A DNA stretch of 43,467 nt from Clostridia bacterium (GTDB taxonomy: Bacteria; Bacillota; Clostridia; Oscillospirales; CAG-272): the NCBI GenBank assembly GCA_017415805.1, contig JAFQEC010000008.1, positions 64,644 to 108,110 on the forward strand, given 5' to 3'. Shown here in pieces: positions 8,599-18,030 of this stretch. Positions within the stretch are counted from its first letter, which is position 1. The number at the start of each line of letters is the position of its first letter. The position numbers and the translations under genes are program-made. Below the pieces are notes generated by a model that was not told where the DNA came from, made no database searches, and was given only the letters and a program-made list of their open reading frames with translations.

Positions 8599-9717
8599 TT
8601 ACGACTCCTTTTGCTTCAGCTCATGAAACAGATTTTCGTACTGTGTAATTTTTTTACCGTTGTTTAACAGCTCCTCGGGCATGCCGTTGATATGAAGCGG
8701 CTGTAATACCTCTGGGTTTTTCAGGATCTCACGCATTTTTTGTAAAATGGACTCCTCATCGTTTTTGACGATGTAGCCGTTGTATCCGTCGCGCAGCTGC
8801 TCGTCGATGCCCGAGAACTGCGTGGCGATCACGGGCTTTTGCATCATTTTCGCCTCGTTGACCACGCCGCAAAGCCCCTCGTAATACGAGAGCACCGCCA
8901 CCAGATCCGCGCCCTTGTAATAGACGAACGGATCACTCGTCTCTCCGCACAGTCGCATCACCTGCGCGAGGCCTGCCGCATGAATACGCTTTTCCAATTC
9001 CGCACGGTCGGGCCCGTTGCCGACAATATACCAGCAGAAAGCATCGCCAAACTCCTCGTGCAGGGCCTTGCAAACGCGAACCATGCGGAACAAGCCCTTC
9101 GCCTTATCCGCAAGGCGGCAAACCGAGAGGATCCGAAGCTTATCCGTACCGTCCGCCATGATCTGCGGAACCGCACCGATCGCACTCGGAACGTCGGGCA
9201 ATATATTGTAAATCGTCCGCGCTTTGCTTGCATACTGCGGATAACATTTGCAAAATGACTGTGTGGTGTATTTGGAAACACCGATGTACGCGTCAAATCT
9301 CGCCCCGTACTGCTCCATATAAAGAGCCGTTTTTCCGTACGCTCCCGTTTTTTCCACGTCGTTTCGCAGCAGCTGATAATACTGCTTGGCACGGATTCTT
9401 CGGAACAAGATCCTCGGATCGTAGCCGAACAGGCCGCTGATCACGATATCATACTCGTGCTTCTTCAAGCGTCTCTCGCGCACGCGGCATTTGAGCGTCT
9501 CCGCGATCTGCTTCCATTTACCGATGGGCCCGCCGCCCGTTCTTTTCAAATAGATCCGTTTGATCGCGGGCGAGAGCTCGCCCTCAACCGTACCGCCGTC
9601 CCAACGCAACAGGAGCGTGACCTCGTGCCCCTTTTCGGCAAAGGCGTTGAGCAAGCGCACCGTTGAGCGCTCCGCGCCGCCCACGTTCAATTGACTGTAA
9701 TAATATAAGATCCTCAT
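8599..9717 (-). CDS. Glycosyltransferase family 4
   Basis: A 372-residue GT-B retaining glycosyltransferase. The N-terminal domain has the GGAERSTVRLLNAFAEKGHEV acceptor-side motif. The C-terminal domain has LRILSVCRLADKAKGL, YYKGADLVAVLSYYEGLCGVV and an E-x7-E type stretch around EGLCGVVNEAKM that binds the nucleotide-sugar. It should extend the lipid-linked repeat unit in the cytoplasm. It is separated from the upstream gene by 3 bp and abuts the GT2 gene. Donor and linkage are unknown. Confidence 0.93.
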   Translation of the reverse strand: MRILYYYSQLNVGGAERSTVRLLNAFAEKGHEVTLLLRWDGGTVEGELSPAIKRIYLKRTGGGPIGKWKQIAETLKCRVRERRLKKHEYDIVISGLFGYDPRILFRRIRAKQYYQLLRNDVEKTGAYGKTALYMEQYGARFDAYIGVSKYTTQSFCKCYPQYASKARTIYNILPDVPSAIGAVPQIMADGTDKLRILSVCRLADKAKGLFRMVRVCKALHEEFGDAFCWYIVGNGPDRAELEKRIHAAGLAQVMRLCGETSDPFVYYKGADLVAVLSYYEGLCGVVNEAKMMQKPVIATQFSGIDEQLRDGYNGYIVKNDEESILQKMREILKNPEVLQPLHINGMPEELLNNGKKITQYENLFHELKQKES

Positions 9718-9720
9718 AAA

Positions 9721-10908
9721 TCAACTCTTGCTTAACTGTTCTAAAAACACAAGGATGCGTTTGGTTTGCATCTGTGCCGATTTTTCCCTGCACAAGAAAT
9801 CATGTGCGCGGGTCGCCAATTCCTCTCTTTGTGCCAACGGAATGCTCAGCACCGCCTTCAGGTCTTGCGCGAGAATTTCGGCACTGTCCACACGGCAGGT
9901 ATAGCAGTATTCGTAAAATTCGCTCGGGATCCCCTGCAACTCGGTCAGAAGCGATGCCGTTCCCGAAGAAAAATATTCAAAGGTTTTCGACGGAAAGGAG
10001 TACTTGGTGAGTAGCTGATCGGGCCTTCTTGGGTTGATGAGTAGCGTCGCACGCTTTTCCAACGCACGAATTTCCTGATTTGGCAATACACCAAGATATT
10101 GAATGAAGTTGTACCGCTTCACATATTCTTTTATTTTTTGCTCCGCGTTTCCAACTCCGCAAAGCTGCAAGATCACCTTTTCTTCTCTGGCTTCATTCAA
10201 AATCACCATGGCATCCAGCAAAACGTCAATGCCGTTTTCCACATGTAATCCGCCTGCATAAAATACACACTCCTGCATTTTGGGCTCTCGCTCGCCCAAG
10301 GGCAGAATGTCCGTCATGCCCTCTACAACGATCCAAGGTGCCCCTTTTTTATTGCAGACCTCATTCATATGCTCGGACATATAAATATATCCGCTCATTT
10401 TTTCGTTGTAATAAGTAAAGACCTTCTTTTTGATGGCATTCAGCAGCTTGTTCCCCTCGGTCATATTCCGATACTTTGGAATTTCCGAGCATACGGTAAC
10501 GACCTTTGTTTGCTTGATCATCGACACGATCGGCTGCAAAAGTATTGGATTGGCGGCATAGGTCAAAATAATGCGTTGCTCGCCCGCGGTCTCTTTCAGC
10601 CAATTTTTCACCAGCTTTTTTACACGGCGCATCGCTTTCAGGATATCAAGAACACTGTTTCTTCTCGTCCAGACGTAGTGGAGCTTTTTGCCCAGATATT
10701 CGTCCTCGCTCGGGACCTTGCCCAATGCCTTACAGTAGGGCAGATACGAAACAACTGTCAGGTCCCGTGCGCGCTCGGGATCGGCGAGCAAATTTTTGAT
10801 GAGCGCCGCCTCGTAATTTTGTCTTGCCTCGGACGGGCACAGTCCCGCATCGCTTATTTTTTGGAAGACTTCGGGAGACGAAAAATAAGATAAATACAAT
10901 ATTTTCAT
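9721..10908 (-). CDS. Glycosyltransferase family 4-like
   Basis: A 395-residue GT-B fold protein. The N-terminal region is YLSYFSSPEVFQKISDAG. The C-terminal donor domain has ECVFYAGGLHVENGIDVLLDA, LLINPRRPDQLLTKYSFPSK and TFEYFSSGTASLLT, where the usual Glu of the GT4 E-x7-E motif sits in the FEYFSSG stretch. Together these support a GT4-type transferase. It may act on a lipid-linked intermediate. It overlaps the wzy stop by 4 bp (ATGA), so it is translationally coupled. Specificity is unknown. Confidence 0.88.
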   Translation of the reverse strand: MKILYLSYFSSPEVFQKISDAGLCPSEARQNYEAALIKNLLADPERARDLTVVSYLPYCKALGKVPSEDEYLGKKLHYVWTRRNSVLDILKAMRRVKKLVKNWLKETAGEQRIILTYAANPILLQPIVSMIKQTKVVTVCSEIPKYRNMTEGNKLLNAIKKKVFTYYNEKMSGYIYMSEHMNEVCNKKGAPWIVVEGMTDILPLGEREPKMQECVFYAGGLHVENGIDVLLDAMVILNEAREEKVILQLCGVGNAEQKIKEYVKRYNFIQYLGVLPNQEIRALEKRATLLINPRRPDQLLTKYSFPSKTFEYFSSGTASLLTELQGIPSEFYEYCYTCRVDSAEILAQDLKAVLSIPLAQREELATRAHDFLCREKSAQMQTKRILVFLEQLSKS

Positions 10909-12149
10909 TTCTCGGCTTCCCTTTCCCTATTTTCCCCCAAATCCCCTGCTTCCTTTTCCTTGACTGCCAATAGCACGAACGGAAAGATAAAATAGATTGC
11001 GATACTCAATTCCTGGAAAACGGGGTTCAAAATTCCAAACACCAGGCTCATGATCAAAAGCGTGTAATCCAGCACGTTCCATTTTCTTGCCTTACCGGCC
11101 ATACGATGCGGAACAACCAGCACTGTATATAAATAAAGAAGCGCTGTTCCGATCCCGAAGCGTCCGATACTATCCAGAATTGCTGAATGTCCGCCGCCTC
11201 CGCTTTTCCCGTAAAAGTAGCAACCGACGATCGGGTGATTCACCACATTTCTCCAGCTGGCAGCATAGTTGCTAAAGCGTCCGTCGACCGTCTCGCCTGT
11301 TGCCTCTCCATTCAGGAACAATAACCGAAAATCGCGGAATTTCGTATAATAGACGGGATTGTCTTCGGAAGCTTGCATCAAAAACGTAAACACCCCGTCT
11401 ACAATCGTTTTATAATTGATTATAAATAACAGGAACAGAAGAAATACGACGCTTTTTTTGATCGCACTTTTTGAGGAAAACGTCCAAATAAACAAGCAAC
11501 TGCCCAACGTACAGAAAATGGCGATCATATATCCCGCGCAAATGACCATTGCGAAAATCGCGATCAAGTCTACTCGGATCAAAAGATCGATATATTTCCC
11601 GAACGTTATCTTTTTTTGTATCAAATACAACAGCATCGGCGCTATGAATACACACATATAGACGTATCCATACAAGCCAACCATTTCGTTCCCTTCAAAT
11701 CTTCCCTCCAGCCACTCCGAATTTGCAATTCGTGTGGCGTAAGGGTTCGTGACAGCACCGTGTATGGTCGTGATGCAGAAAAAGATGATCGACAACAGAA
11801 TAATCGTAAATATGGTTTTTGAAAAATCCTTATCGTACTTGTAATAATAAACCGAAATCAATCCGATCAGGATCATGATAATGAATTGGAAGGTCTGCAA
11901 AACAGCATTAACCATTCCGATTCCCAAAAACACTCTCCAAAGAACCATCAATACAATGGCGAACGAAGACACCAAAACAAAGATCAGATTTTCGTTTACG
12001 AAATCGGAATGCTTAAAAATAGCTAAAACAAGCCATAATGCAGCACAAAAAACCGCCGCAAAACGATACGCCGTTCCCACCTGCATGAAAGGGAAAAATG
12101 TCCAACATATTAAATATATGGCGCAACCTCTATTTAACAGTTTATCCAT
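10905..12149 (-). CDS. wzy: Wzy-like O-antigen/capsule polymerase
   Basis: A 414-residue, very hydrophobic protein with roughly 10-12 predicted membrane helices and one larger hydrophilic segment (about residues 255-315, with DGRFSNYAASWRNVVNHP). This is the layout of Wzy/WaaL-type polymerases, whose big periplasmic or external loop carries the active site. HPIVGCYFYGKSGGGGHSAILDSIGRFGIG matches the H-x6-G style motif of the O-antigen ligase superfamily. It would join flipped repeat units outside the membrane. Sequence conservation in this family is low, so the call rests on topology, this motif and neighbours (wzx, PGT, GTs). The gene is markedly AT-rich compared with housekeeping genes in the window. 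Confidence 0.85.
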   Translation of the reverse strand: MDKLLNRGCAIYLICWTFFPFMQVGTAYRFAAVFCAALWLVLAIFKHSDFVNENLIFVLVSSFAIVLMVLWRVFLGIGMVNAVLQTFQFIIMILIGLISVYYYKYDKDFSKTIFTIILLSIIFFCITTIHGAVTNPYATRIANSEWLEGRFEGNEMVGLYGYVYMCVFIAPMLLYLIQKKITFGKYIDLLIRVDLIAIFAMVICAGYMIAIFCTLGSCLFIWTFSSKSAIKKSVVFLLFLLFIINYKTIVDGVFTFLMQASEDNPVYYTKFRDFRLLFLNGEATGETVDGRFSNYAASWRNVVNHPIVGCYFYGKSGGGGHSAILDSIGRFGIGTALLYLYTVLVVPHRMAGKARKWNVLDYTLLIMSLVFGILNPVFQELSIAIYFIFPFVLLAVKEKEAGDLGENREREAEK

Positions 12150-12159
12150 TCATTCTCTC

Positions 12160-13158
12160 CTAAGAAAACAACCTAGAAAGCCTTTGCTTGATATGTATAC
12201 GCTTATCTTTCCAAGATTTTTTCACAAATTGCTTGATCTTCTTTTTGAAATACGCTCTTTTTTCTTTGCTTGCTTGCCTGCTATCCAACGAAGGATTCAT
12301 CCTTAAAATATCCGCTTCACTGATTTCACTGCCTTTTTCCCGTTCAATAAACCCGTTGGGGCCGATCCAAAAGGACTCGACCTTGCGGACATCCTCAATG
12401 CGGACAGTGGGATTTTTCTTTTGAAAATGAAGATACAGCCACTCGTCTGTCAAAATTTTTCCTTCGTCATTGCTATACGCCCGATATATTTTACCGTCTT
12501 CCCAATAATACGCCTGCTTTTTTTGGTTTTTTTGCATGTCGTTGAGCAAAAACGAGCTTTCGTACCGAACCGATACGTCGATATACGGCGTCCCCTTGTA
12601 ATACGGATATCCGCCCCTTTTATAGATGCGTTCCATGCCCGTAAGTTCATCGAACGCATAAAAATTAGGATTCTCGGTTACTACCGAAAACGGATATACA
12701 CCGCCTCTATGAAAACAACGCTTGTTGACCTCATCGTTGTTTTTATAAATTCCCAGATGCCCTTTGGTGTAAATTTTATCGTATTTATTCAATAAATCGT
12801 CATTGATAAAAGCACGAAAATCACCAAATACCAAGTCTATGTCACAGTGTCCCCAATGCGTATATCCCTCTAACTCTTTGCGAAACAGTATTCCGTACGC
12901 GGGCCTGAAATCACATAATTTATAAGGAGTTGTTAAGCCTTTTCCTTCTGATAGCAGTTCTTTTTTTACGCGCTCTTGGAAATCCCGTAAGGACACCTCA
13001 TAAAAGATGATATTTGCAGGCAACTCGATATTCGGTTGCCGATCGGCTATTAAAAACCAATCGACGTGTGGATTTTTTTCACAAGATTTCACCCAAAATG
13101 GAAAATAAGCGGGATATTCGCCCATCCAGCAGGTAATGATTGCTATTTTGTGTGTCAT
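12160..13158 (-). CDS. DUF6625-like putative glycosyltransferase
   Basis: A capsule-locus protein whose core reads IAIITCWMGEYPAYFPFWVKSC, WFLIADRQ, and YTHWGHCDIDLVFGDF, where CDID resembles the DxD metal site of GT-A enzymes. It resembles DUF6625-type proteins found in polysaccharide loci; a sugar-transfer role is inferred. I chose the ATG at 13158 (332 residues) because GGAG lies 7 bp upstream. A longer frame opens with GTG at 13230, overlapping the wzx stop as GTGA, but it has no ribosome binding site and adds only a charged, unconserved stretch. The gene lies between wzy and wzx. Confidence 0.75.
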   Translation of the reverse strand: MTHKIAIITCWMGEYPAYFPFWVKSCEKNPHVDWFLIADRQPNIELPANIIFYEVSLRDFQERVKKELLSEGKGLTTPYKLCDFRPAYGILFRKELEGYTHWGHCDIDLVFGDFRAFINDDLLNKYDKIYTKGHLGIYKNNDEVNKRCFHRGGVYPFSVVTENPNFYAFDELTGMERIYKRGGYPYYKGTPYIDVSVRYESSFLLNDMQKNQKKQAYYWEDGKIYRAYSNDEGKILTDEWLYLHFQKKNPTVRIEDVRKVESFWIGPNGFIEREKGSEISEADILRMNPSLDSRQASKEKRAYFKKKIKQFVKKSWKDKRIHIKQRLSRLFS

Positions 13159-13226
13159 TTTATTCTCCATCTCATTCAAATCTTTTTTTCTCAGCCTTTT
13201 TTCAAGTTGGTATGATCTTCTTTGGA

Positions 13227-14696
13227 TCACACGTTCTTTTTGTGCAGCATATCCTTGATGCTCTCAAGGATATATACCCAGCTTCTGTTTTTGCTGACAA
13301 CCGATCCTGCCAAATAAAAGAGACCGCCAAATGCGACACAAATCAGGATGACCCAAATATCAGCCAAGCCTGCACGCATCAGCCAATTTGAAGCAAGCCA
13401 GCAGCCAAGCCCCATCGTGCCCGATAATAGCAGATTCGGCAAAAGATCCACCATTTGCTCTCGGAAGGAGTAACCGATCAGCGCTCGGTTGGGCATGACG
13501 TTCACGACTGATGCCAGCAACGACATCGCAACCGGTGCTAGCGCGATCCAGATCACGCCGTACCACATCGCGACCAGAATAAACGAAAGTCCAAAGCCTC
13601 TTTTGACAATATCCAATTTCAAAATAATATCGCTTCTGCCCACGGCACGGATCGCCTGTAAATTCGCAGTCTGAACCGGCTGCAACAAATAATAGCAGCA
13701 TGCGATCTGCAAATACGGCACGCAGCCAAGCCACTTATCGGTCAACAAAAACGAGATGATCGGGGTGGCCAGCACCGCAAGCCCCACCAAAAGCGGAGAG
13801 AGAAGATACGTGGATAGACCAATGGATTTGCGAACCATGTTTTTGAGGCGCGGCGCATCGTCCTGATATTTTGCGTAGGCGGGAAACAGCACCGAGCTCA
13901 TGGACGTATTCACACCTGTTACGACCAGCTCGGGATATTTTCTTCCCTTTGTGTACAGTCCCAGATCCTCCGACGTATATTTCTTGCCGATGATGAGGCC
14001 TGAAACCTGATCGTATCCGACCTTTATAAAGCCCGAAACCAATAATTTCCAGCCGTATCGGATCAGCCCCTTTAATCTTGTCCAGGAAAACTCTAACGTG
14101 GGCTTCCACTTGATAACGAAAAACAAAACGATGCAATTCACCGCCGTGGCGCTGAGCGTCTGCCCAACGAGTGCCCAGACCCCATAGCCCGCATACGCCA
14201 TCCAAATGCCCAGTATGGCAGATGCCATGGTTCCCACCAAGGAGCCCCAAAAGGCCTTTTTGAACTGTATATGCTTTGAAACGTAGGCGTTTTGGACGGT
14301 TGAAACAGAAGCAAGGGGGATCCTTAATCCCAATATGCGCAGGATCAGCGTTAAATTTTCAGAATCAAAAAACGATGCGATGAACGGCGCGCAAAGGAAA
14401 AGAACAAAATACAAGACGATCGACAATGCGCCGTTGAAATAAAACACCGAAGAAAAGTCAACTGAATCCGCATCCTTCTTTTGAATGAGCGCCGTACCAA
14501 GCCCGTAAACGACAAAAACGTTTGCCAGGGTTATGAAAATGCTGACAAGAGAGATTTCCCCGAAATCCTCGGGCATCAGCAAGCGGGCCAGGACGATCGA
14601 AACCACAAACGAAACTCCGTCAATCGACAGAACCTCGATAAATTTCCAGATCAGACCCGAAAAAACCGATTTTTTGATGTTTTCTTCTTTTCTCAT
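13227..14696 (-). CDS. wzx: Wzx-type lipid-linked oligosaccharide flippase
   Basis: A 489-residue polytopic membrane protein of the MATE/MVF polysaccharide-export branch (RfbX/WzxC/TuaB-like), with about 12-14 hydrophobic helices. The N-terminal block SVFSGLIWKFIEVLSIDGVS followed by ARLLMPEDFGEISLVSIFI is characteristic of this branch (LL-P-EDFG). It should move the undecaprenyl-linked repeat unit across the membrane for polymerisation by Wzy. The start at 14696 forms an ATGA overlap with the preceding gene and has GGGAG just upstream. A start 30 bp earlier is possible but lacks this support. Confidence 0.92.
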   Translation of the reverse strand: MRKEENIKKSVFSGLIWKFIEVLSIDGVSFVVSIVLARLLMPEDFGEISLVSIFITLANVFVVYGLGTALIQKKDADSVDFSSVFYFNGALSIVLYFVLFLCAPFIASFFDSENLTLILRILGLRIPLASVSTVQNAYVSKHIQFKKAFWGSLVGTMASAILGIWMAYAGYGVWALVGQTLSATAVNCIVLFFVIKWKPTLEFSWTRLKGLIRYGWKLLVSGFIKVGYDQVSGLIIGKKYTSEDLGLYTKGRKYPELVVTGVNTSMSSVLFPAYAKYQDDAPRLKNMVRKSIGLSTYLLSPLLVGLAVLATPIISFLLTDKWLGCVPYLQIACCYYLLQPVQTANLQAIRAVGRSDIILKLDIVKRGFGLSFILVAMWYGVIWIALAPVAMSLLASVVNVMPNRALIGYSFREQMVDLLPNLLLSGTMGLGCWLASNWLMRAGLADIWVILICVAFGGLFYLAGSVVSKNRSWVYILESIKDMLHKKNV

Positions 14697-15622
14697 TTTC
14701 TCCCAAAAGCCTTCCGCCAAAGCCAATCCACCGCTTCGCCAAATGAGACGCGGTATTGCGCCTTGAAATCACGCAGCACGCGCTTGTCGGGGTGAACATC
14801 CTTCAATATGACGCTGCGCTCACCCTCCAAGCGCGCATAATCTACCTGCTTGCCCGTATCCTGGCAGTGCGTACCGCTGCCGTCCTCGCCGATATTGAGC
14901 GTCAGCGTTTCTCTCGGATACACCGCATACATGTCTTGCTTGGATTGCGCATAGCAAAACCGTATTGCCCAAGAATCGCGCTCACCGCGCATCTGATGGC
15001 GCAGCATGCGGTACAGGTCGTTTCCGCCTCGGTTGAAGCGTCTGCGCTTTTTTAGTGACCGCTTCAGCGCGTCAAAATCCTTTACTTCCCAGTCAATGCT
15101 GTCCCAGCGGTCGCGCCAACAGCCCCAGGCCTGACTGCAAGAACGATAGCTTAAATAAATATCATGGGGATATTTTTTCAATGCCTTTAACGGATAGGTA
15201 AAGCCCGCGATCGAAAAGACGGTCCGGTCCTTTTCAAAGTGCTCCAAGCAGCGGTTCATGTACGCGAGGAAATACGGATGCGTGATCACGTCGTCCTCGA
15301 TCACAATACATCTGCCGTACTCGGCCATCACCGCGCCAACGCCCGTAATGATCGACCTTGCCAGCCCCTTGTTCTTTTCGGAAATATGAAGCGTTACAGA
15401 GCGAAATCTTTCCAAGCCCTGCTCTTTGGTGATCAGCTCGATCACCTGCTTGTTCTTCTCTACCGCACTTTCCTTTTTTGGCCCGTCGCAAAAAACGATC
15501 AGGTCGCTGTCCTTGGCCAGATCGTTTTCGGCCAAGGCATTCAATGCCTTCTTTGTATGATCGGGTCTTGCATATACAAACAGAATTATGGGGGCGTACT
15601 GACGCTGTGCAACGTTTTCCAT
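14693..15622 (-). CDS. GT2-like glycosyltransferase
   Basis: A 309-residue protein with GT-A features: ILFVYARPDHTKKALNALA at the N terminus, LIVFCDGPKK, the NKGLARSIITGV region and the acidic metal-site stretch CIVIEDDVITHPYF (about residues 105-118). This type is common in capsule and LPS loci of Bacteroidota and Clostridia and is related to family 2 transferases, though it is more distant than the classical enzyme at 7531-8598. It overlaps wzx by 4 bp. It probably adds one sugar to the repeat unit; the donor is unknown. Confidence 0.82.
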   Translation of the reverse strand: MENVAQRQYAPIILFVYARPDHTKKALNALAENDLAKDSDLIVFCDGPKKESAVEKNKQVIELITKEQGLERFRSVTLHISEKNKGLARSIITGVGAVMAEYGRCIVIEDDVITHPYFLAYMNRCLEHFEKDRTVFSIAGFTYPLKALKKYPHDIYLSYRSCSQAWGCWRDRWDSIDWEVKDFDALKRSLKKRRRFNRGGNDLYRMLRHQMRGERDSWAIRFCYAQSKQDMYAVYPRETLTLNIGEDGSGTHCQDTGKQVDYARLEGERSVILKDVHPDKRVLRDFKAQYRVSFGEAVDWLWRKAFGRK

Positions 15623-15624
15623 CT

Positions 15625-16881
15625 TTACCTCTTGTACTGTTCTTGCATATCGGAATAGATCTCTTTATATTTCAAATATACTTGCTCGAACGTTTCAAAT
15701 TGCTTGGCTCTTTGTGCCGCATGCTCGGACAGGCTCTGTGCCAATTCGTCGTTTTGCCAGATGCGATCGATCTCATACGCAAGGATCTCGGTCTCGTTGA
15801 ATCGGTAGAACAGTGCCTCCTTGCCCTCCTTGGCAAACTGCATCGCCCCACCGACGTAGGAGCACACGCAAGGCACGCCCAAATACATCGCCTCCATCAT
15901 GCTGTTCGGGCCGTTTTCAATAAACGATGACAGCACGAACGTGTGCGAGGATTTCAAGGCCTTGACCATTCCGTATACGTCCTGCGGACCGAGAACCTCG
16001 ATCGCATCCAGCACACCGAGCTTTTTCGCTTTTTTATACAGATAATGCGCGTACCCCAGCTTACGCTTCGCCGCCCATATGTTATGGCCAACCACGCGCA
16101 GCTTGGCATCGGGGTATTTTTTTCGAAGCAGGGCCAGCGCCTCGATCGCCTTATGCATCCCCTTTAACGGCACCGCCATGCTGCTGACCAGGAGCGTATG
16201 CCGATCGCACGTCTCCAGCTCCCAGGCGTCCTTGGAGAACTCCCGGCGGATCGCATAATCGACCTTATAATAGCCAAGGTGCGGATTGATCATTTTGGAA
16301 TACGTGTAATCCCACCGCGTGCAACCCACAACGGCATCCACCTGCTGCAATTGACGCATCTCCGATCTTGCGCGCCACTTGTTTCTGGCGTGCTGCAGCT
16401 TCATGGGAAGATAGGTTCGGATATTCCAGGGCAGGAAACAGCCAAGCCACGAGGGGACCTGTATCCCACCGTAAAAATAATCCGAATTGATTTTCGATAT
16501 CAACCCTTGGATCGACAAAAGCTTTGGCTTATCGGATTGCTCGATAAAGCTTAACGTCCCCGCAAATTCACTGCCGTGCAGGTGAATGACATCGGGATCG
16601 ATTTTTTCCAAAAGCTGCTTGCAGCAGGCCCTGTGCTCCTTGCCCGGATTTTTCATGCGGTCCATATAGGCTTCGGGAACAAGATAATATTCCATACCGG
16701 GTAAGGATCTATGAAGCACGTCCTTTCCCGTCCAGGGGGAGACGACCGTCAGCTCGGTCTCGGGATCAGCCGCCAATAATCCGGCGGGCTCGTCCAGCCA
16801 ACCGCCACCGATCCCGACGGGCCTGCCGATCGCACGAAGCATAACGGGCAGGATCCCCTGCGTAACCCACAAAACTTTCAT
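15625..16881 (-). CDS. Glycosyltransferase family 4
   Basis: A 418-residue GT-B transferase. The N terminus has GIGGGWLDEPAGLLAADPE, the acceptor-side Gly-rich loop. In the donor domain it shows LLVSSMAVPLKGMHKAIEAL, EVLGPQDVYGMVKALKSSH and SFIENGPNSMMEAMYLGVP, whose Glu pair fits the E-x7-E motif, then CVCSYVGG. These are strong GT4 signs. The gene is 9 bp behind the preceding GT4 and directly ahead of the GT2-like gene. It is probably one of the early-acting transferases because it lies near the initiating enzyme, but gene order is only weak evidence for order of action. Confidence 0.92.
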   Translation of the reverse strand: MKVLWVTQGILPVMLRAIGRPVGIGGGWLDEPAGLLAADPETELTVVSPWTGKDVLHRSLPGMEYYLVPEAYMDRMKNPGKEHRACCKQLLEKIDPDVIHLHGSEFAGTLSFIEQSDKPKLLSIQGLISKINSDYFYGGIQVPSWLGCFLPWNIRTYLPMKLQHARNKWRARSEMRQLQQVDAVVGCTRWDYTYSKMINPHLGYYKVDYAIRREFSKDAWELETCDRHTLLVSSMAVPLKGMHKAIEALALLRKKYPDAKLRVVGHNIWAAKRKLGYAHYLYKKAKKLGVLDAIEVLGPQDVYGMVKALKSSHTFVLSSFIENGPNSMMEAMYLGVPCVCSYVGGAMQFAKEGKEALFYRFNETEILAYEIDRIWQNDELAQSLSEHAAQRAKQFETFEQVYLKYKEIYSDMQEQYKR

Positions 16882-16890
16882 GATATTCCC

Positions 16891-18030
16891 CTATCTATTC
16901 AATATTTTACCGATTTCCTCCAGATAGGCATTTACAACGATCGCACGGGAAAATTCCTTGGAGACCTTTTCTCGGCCGCGCTCGCCCATCCGTTTTCTTT
17001 CTTCGTTTGGCATCGACAAAAAGGCTTCGATGCGCTCCACCAGCTCCTCTACGCTTCCGCCATGGTACACAAACCCCGTTTCCCCATCATTCACCGTCTC
17101 CCGACAGCCGGGATTATCGGTCGTGATCAAGGGTCTGCCCGAGGCCGCGCTCTCCAAGAGGGCGTTGCTCATACCCTCTCCGTAAATCGACGGGTGGATG
17201 GTCGCGTGCGCTCTGGCAATAAACGGCTTTACATCCTTTTGGTTACCTTGATAGGTCACAATGCCCTGCTTGCCAAGCTGTGCAAGCTCGGCCTCATAAT
17301 GCGACTCGGTCGGCTCGATAAAGCCCAGCATACTGAACTCCACACGCGGGTGTTTTTCTTTGATGCGCTTGGCCGCGGCGATGTAGTCATCCACGCCCTT
17401 GTCCCGCAAAATACGGCCGATGTAATTAAAAACGACGGTCTCACCCTCTTGTCCGTTTCCCCCCGCCGGATATTCCTGCAAGGGATACCGATCGGGATCT
17501 ACGCCCGACCCCGGGATCAAGCGATACGCCCCCTTCACCATTCCGCTGTCTATGGCAAGCTGCATATTTGTGGCGTTTTGAAACATGATACAATCCGCCC
17601 TGCGGAAGGCCGTTTGAAACAATTTCATGATCAGTGCGCGCAAAAGCCCCTTTTTATTCAAGACGCTGCCCACGCCCGTCACGTTGTTGATATACGGGAT
17701 CTTCAGCTGATGCGCCGCGATGCCTGCGTATACGTTAGGCTTTGCCGTATACGTCAGCACGACCCTTGGCCGATATTTTTTGAACAGCCCTTTATAGTGA
17801 TAAAGCAGCTTAAGGTCTGCCGCGACGTTGGTTCCTCTGCGATCGATCACAGGATCGTCGTATATGTAAGGAATGTCCCCCAGCAGCTCAAGCTTCTTTC
17901 CGTACGGGCAGGAGATCAGCACCTCGTATCCTTGTGCAATAAGAGCTTCGATCAATTCCTTTCGGAAACAATAAATATCGTCGTCGTGATTCGTCAAAAC
18001 GGCAATTAAGCCTTTGCCCTGCGTACTCAT
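16891..18030 (-). CDS. Glycosyltransferase family 4 (PglA/CapM-like)
   Basis: A 379-residue GT4 enzyme. KKYRPRVVLTYTAKPNVYAG and INNVTGVGSVLNKKGLLRAL are typical of the PglA/CapM/WbpH-like branch that adds the second sugar to undecaprenyl-diphospho-sugar. The donor domain has IGRILRDKGVDDYI and HPSIYGEGMSNALLESAASG with the E-x7-E motif. It overlaps the phosphoglycosyl transferase gene by 4 bp (ATGA), which supports action directly after the initiating step. Many PglA-like enzymes transfer a HexNAc; that is not proven here. Confidence 0.93.
   Translation of the reverse strand: MSTQGKGLIAVLTNHDDDIYCFRKELIEALIAQGYEVLISCPYGKKLELLGDIPYIYDDPVIDRRGTNVAADLKLLYHYKGLFKKYRPRVVLTYTAKPNVYAGIAAHQLKIPYINNVTGVGSVLNKKGLLRALIMKLFQTAFRRADCIMFQNATNMQLAIDSGMVKGAYRLIPGSGVDPDRYPLQEYPAGGNGQEGETVVFNYIGRILRDKGVDDYIAAAKRIKEKHPRVEFSMLGFIEPTESHYEAELAQLGKQGIVTYQGNQKDVKPFIARAHATIHPSIYGEGMSNALLESAASGRPLITTDNPGCRETVNDGETGFVYHGGSVEELVERIEAFLSMPNEERKRMGERGREKVSKEFSRAIVVNAYLEEIGKILNR

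Noticed and set aside
13159..13230. N-terminal extension of the DUF6625-like gene from GTG 13230
   Set aside because: The GTGA overlap is tempting, but no ribosome binding site is present and the added residues are charged and unlike the family start; ATG 13158 has GGAG at the right distance.
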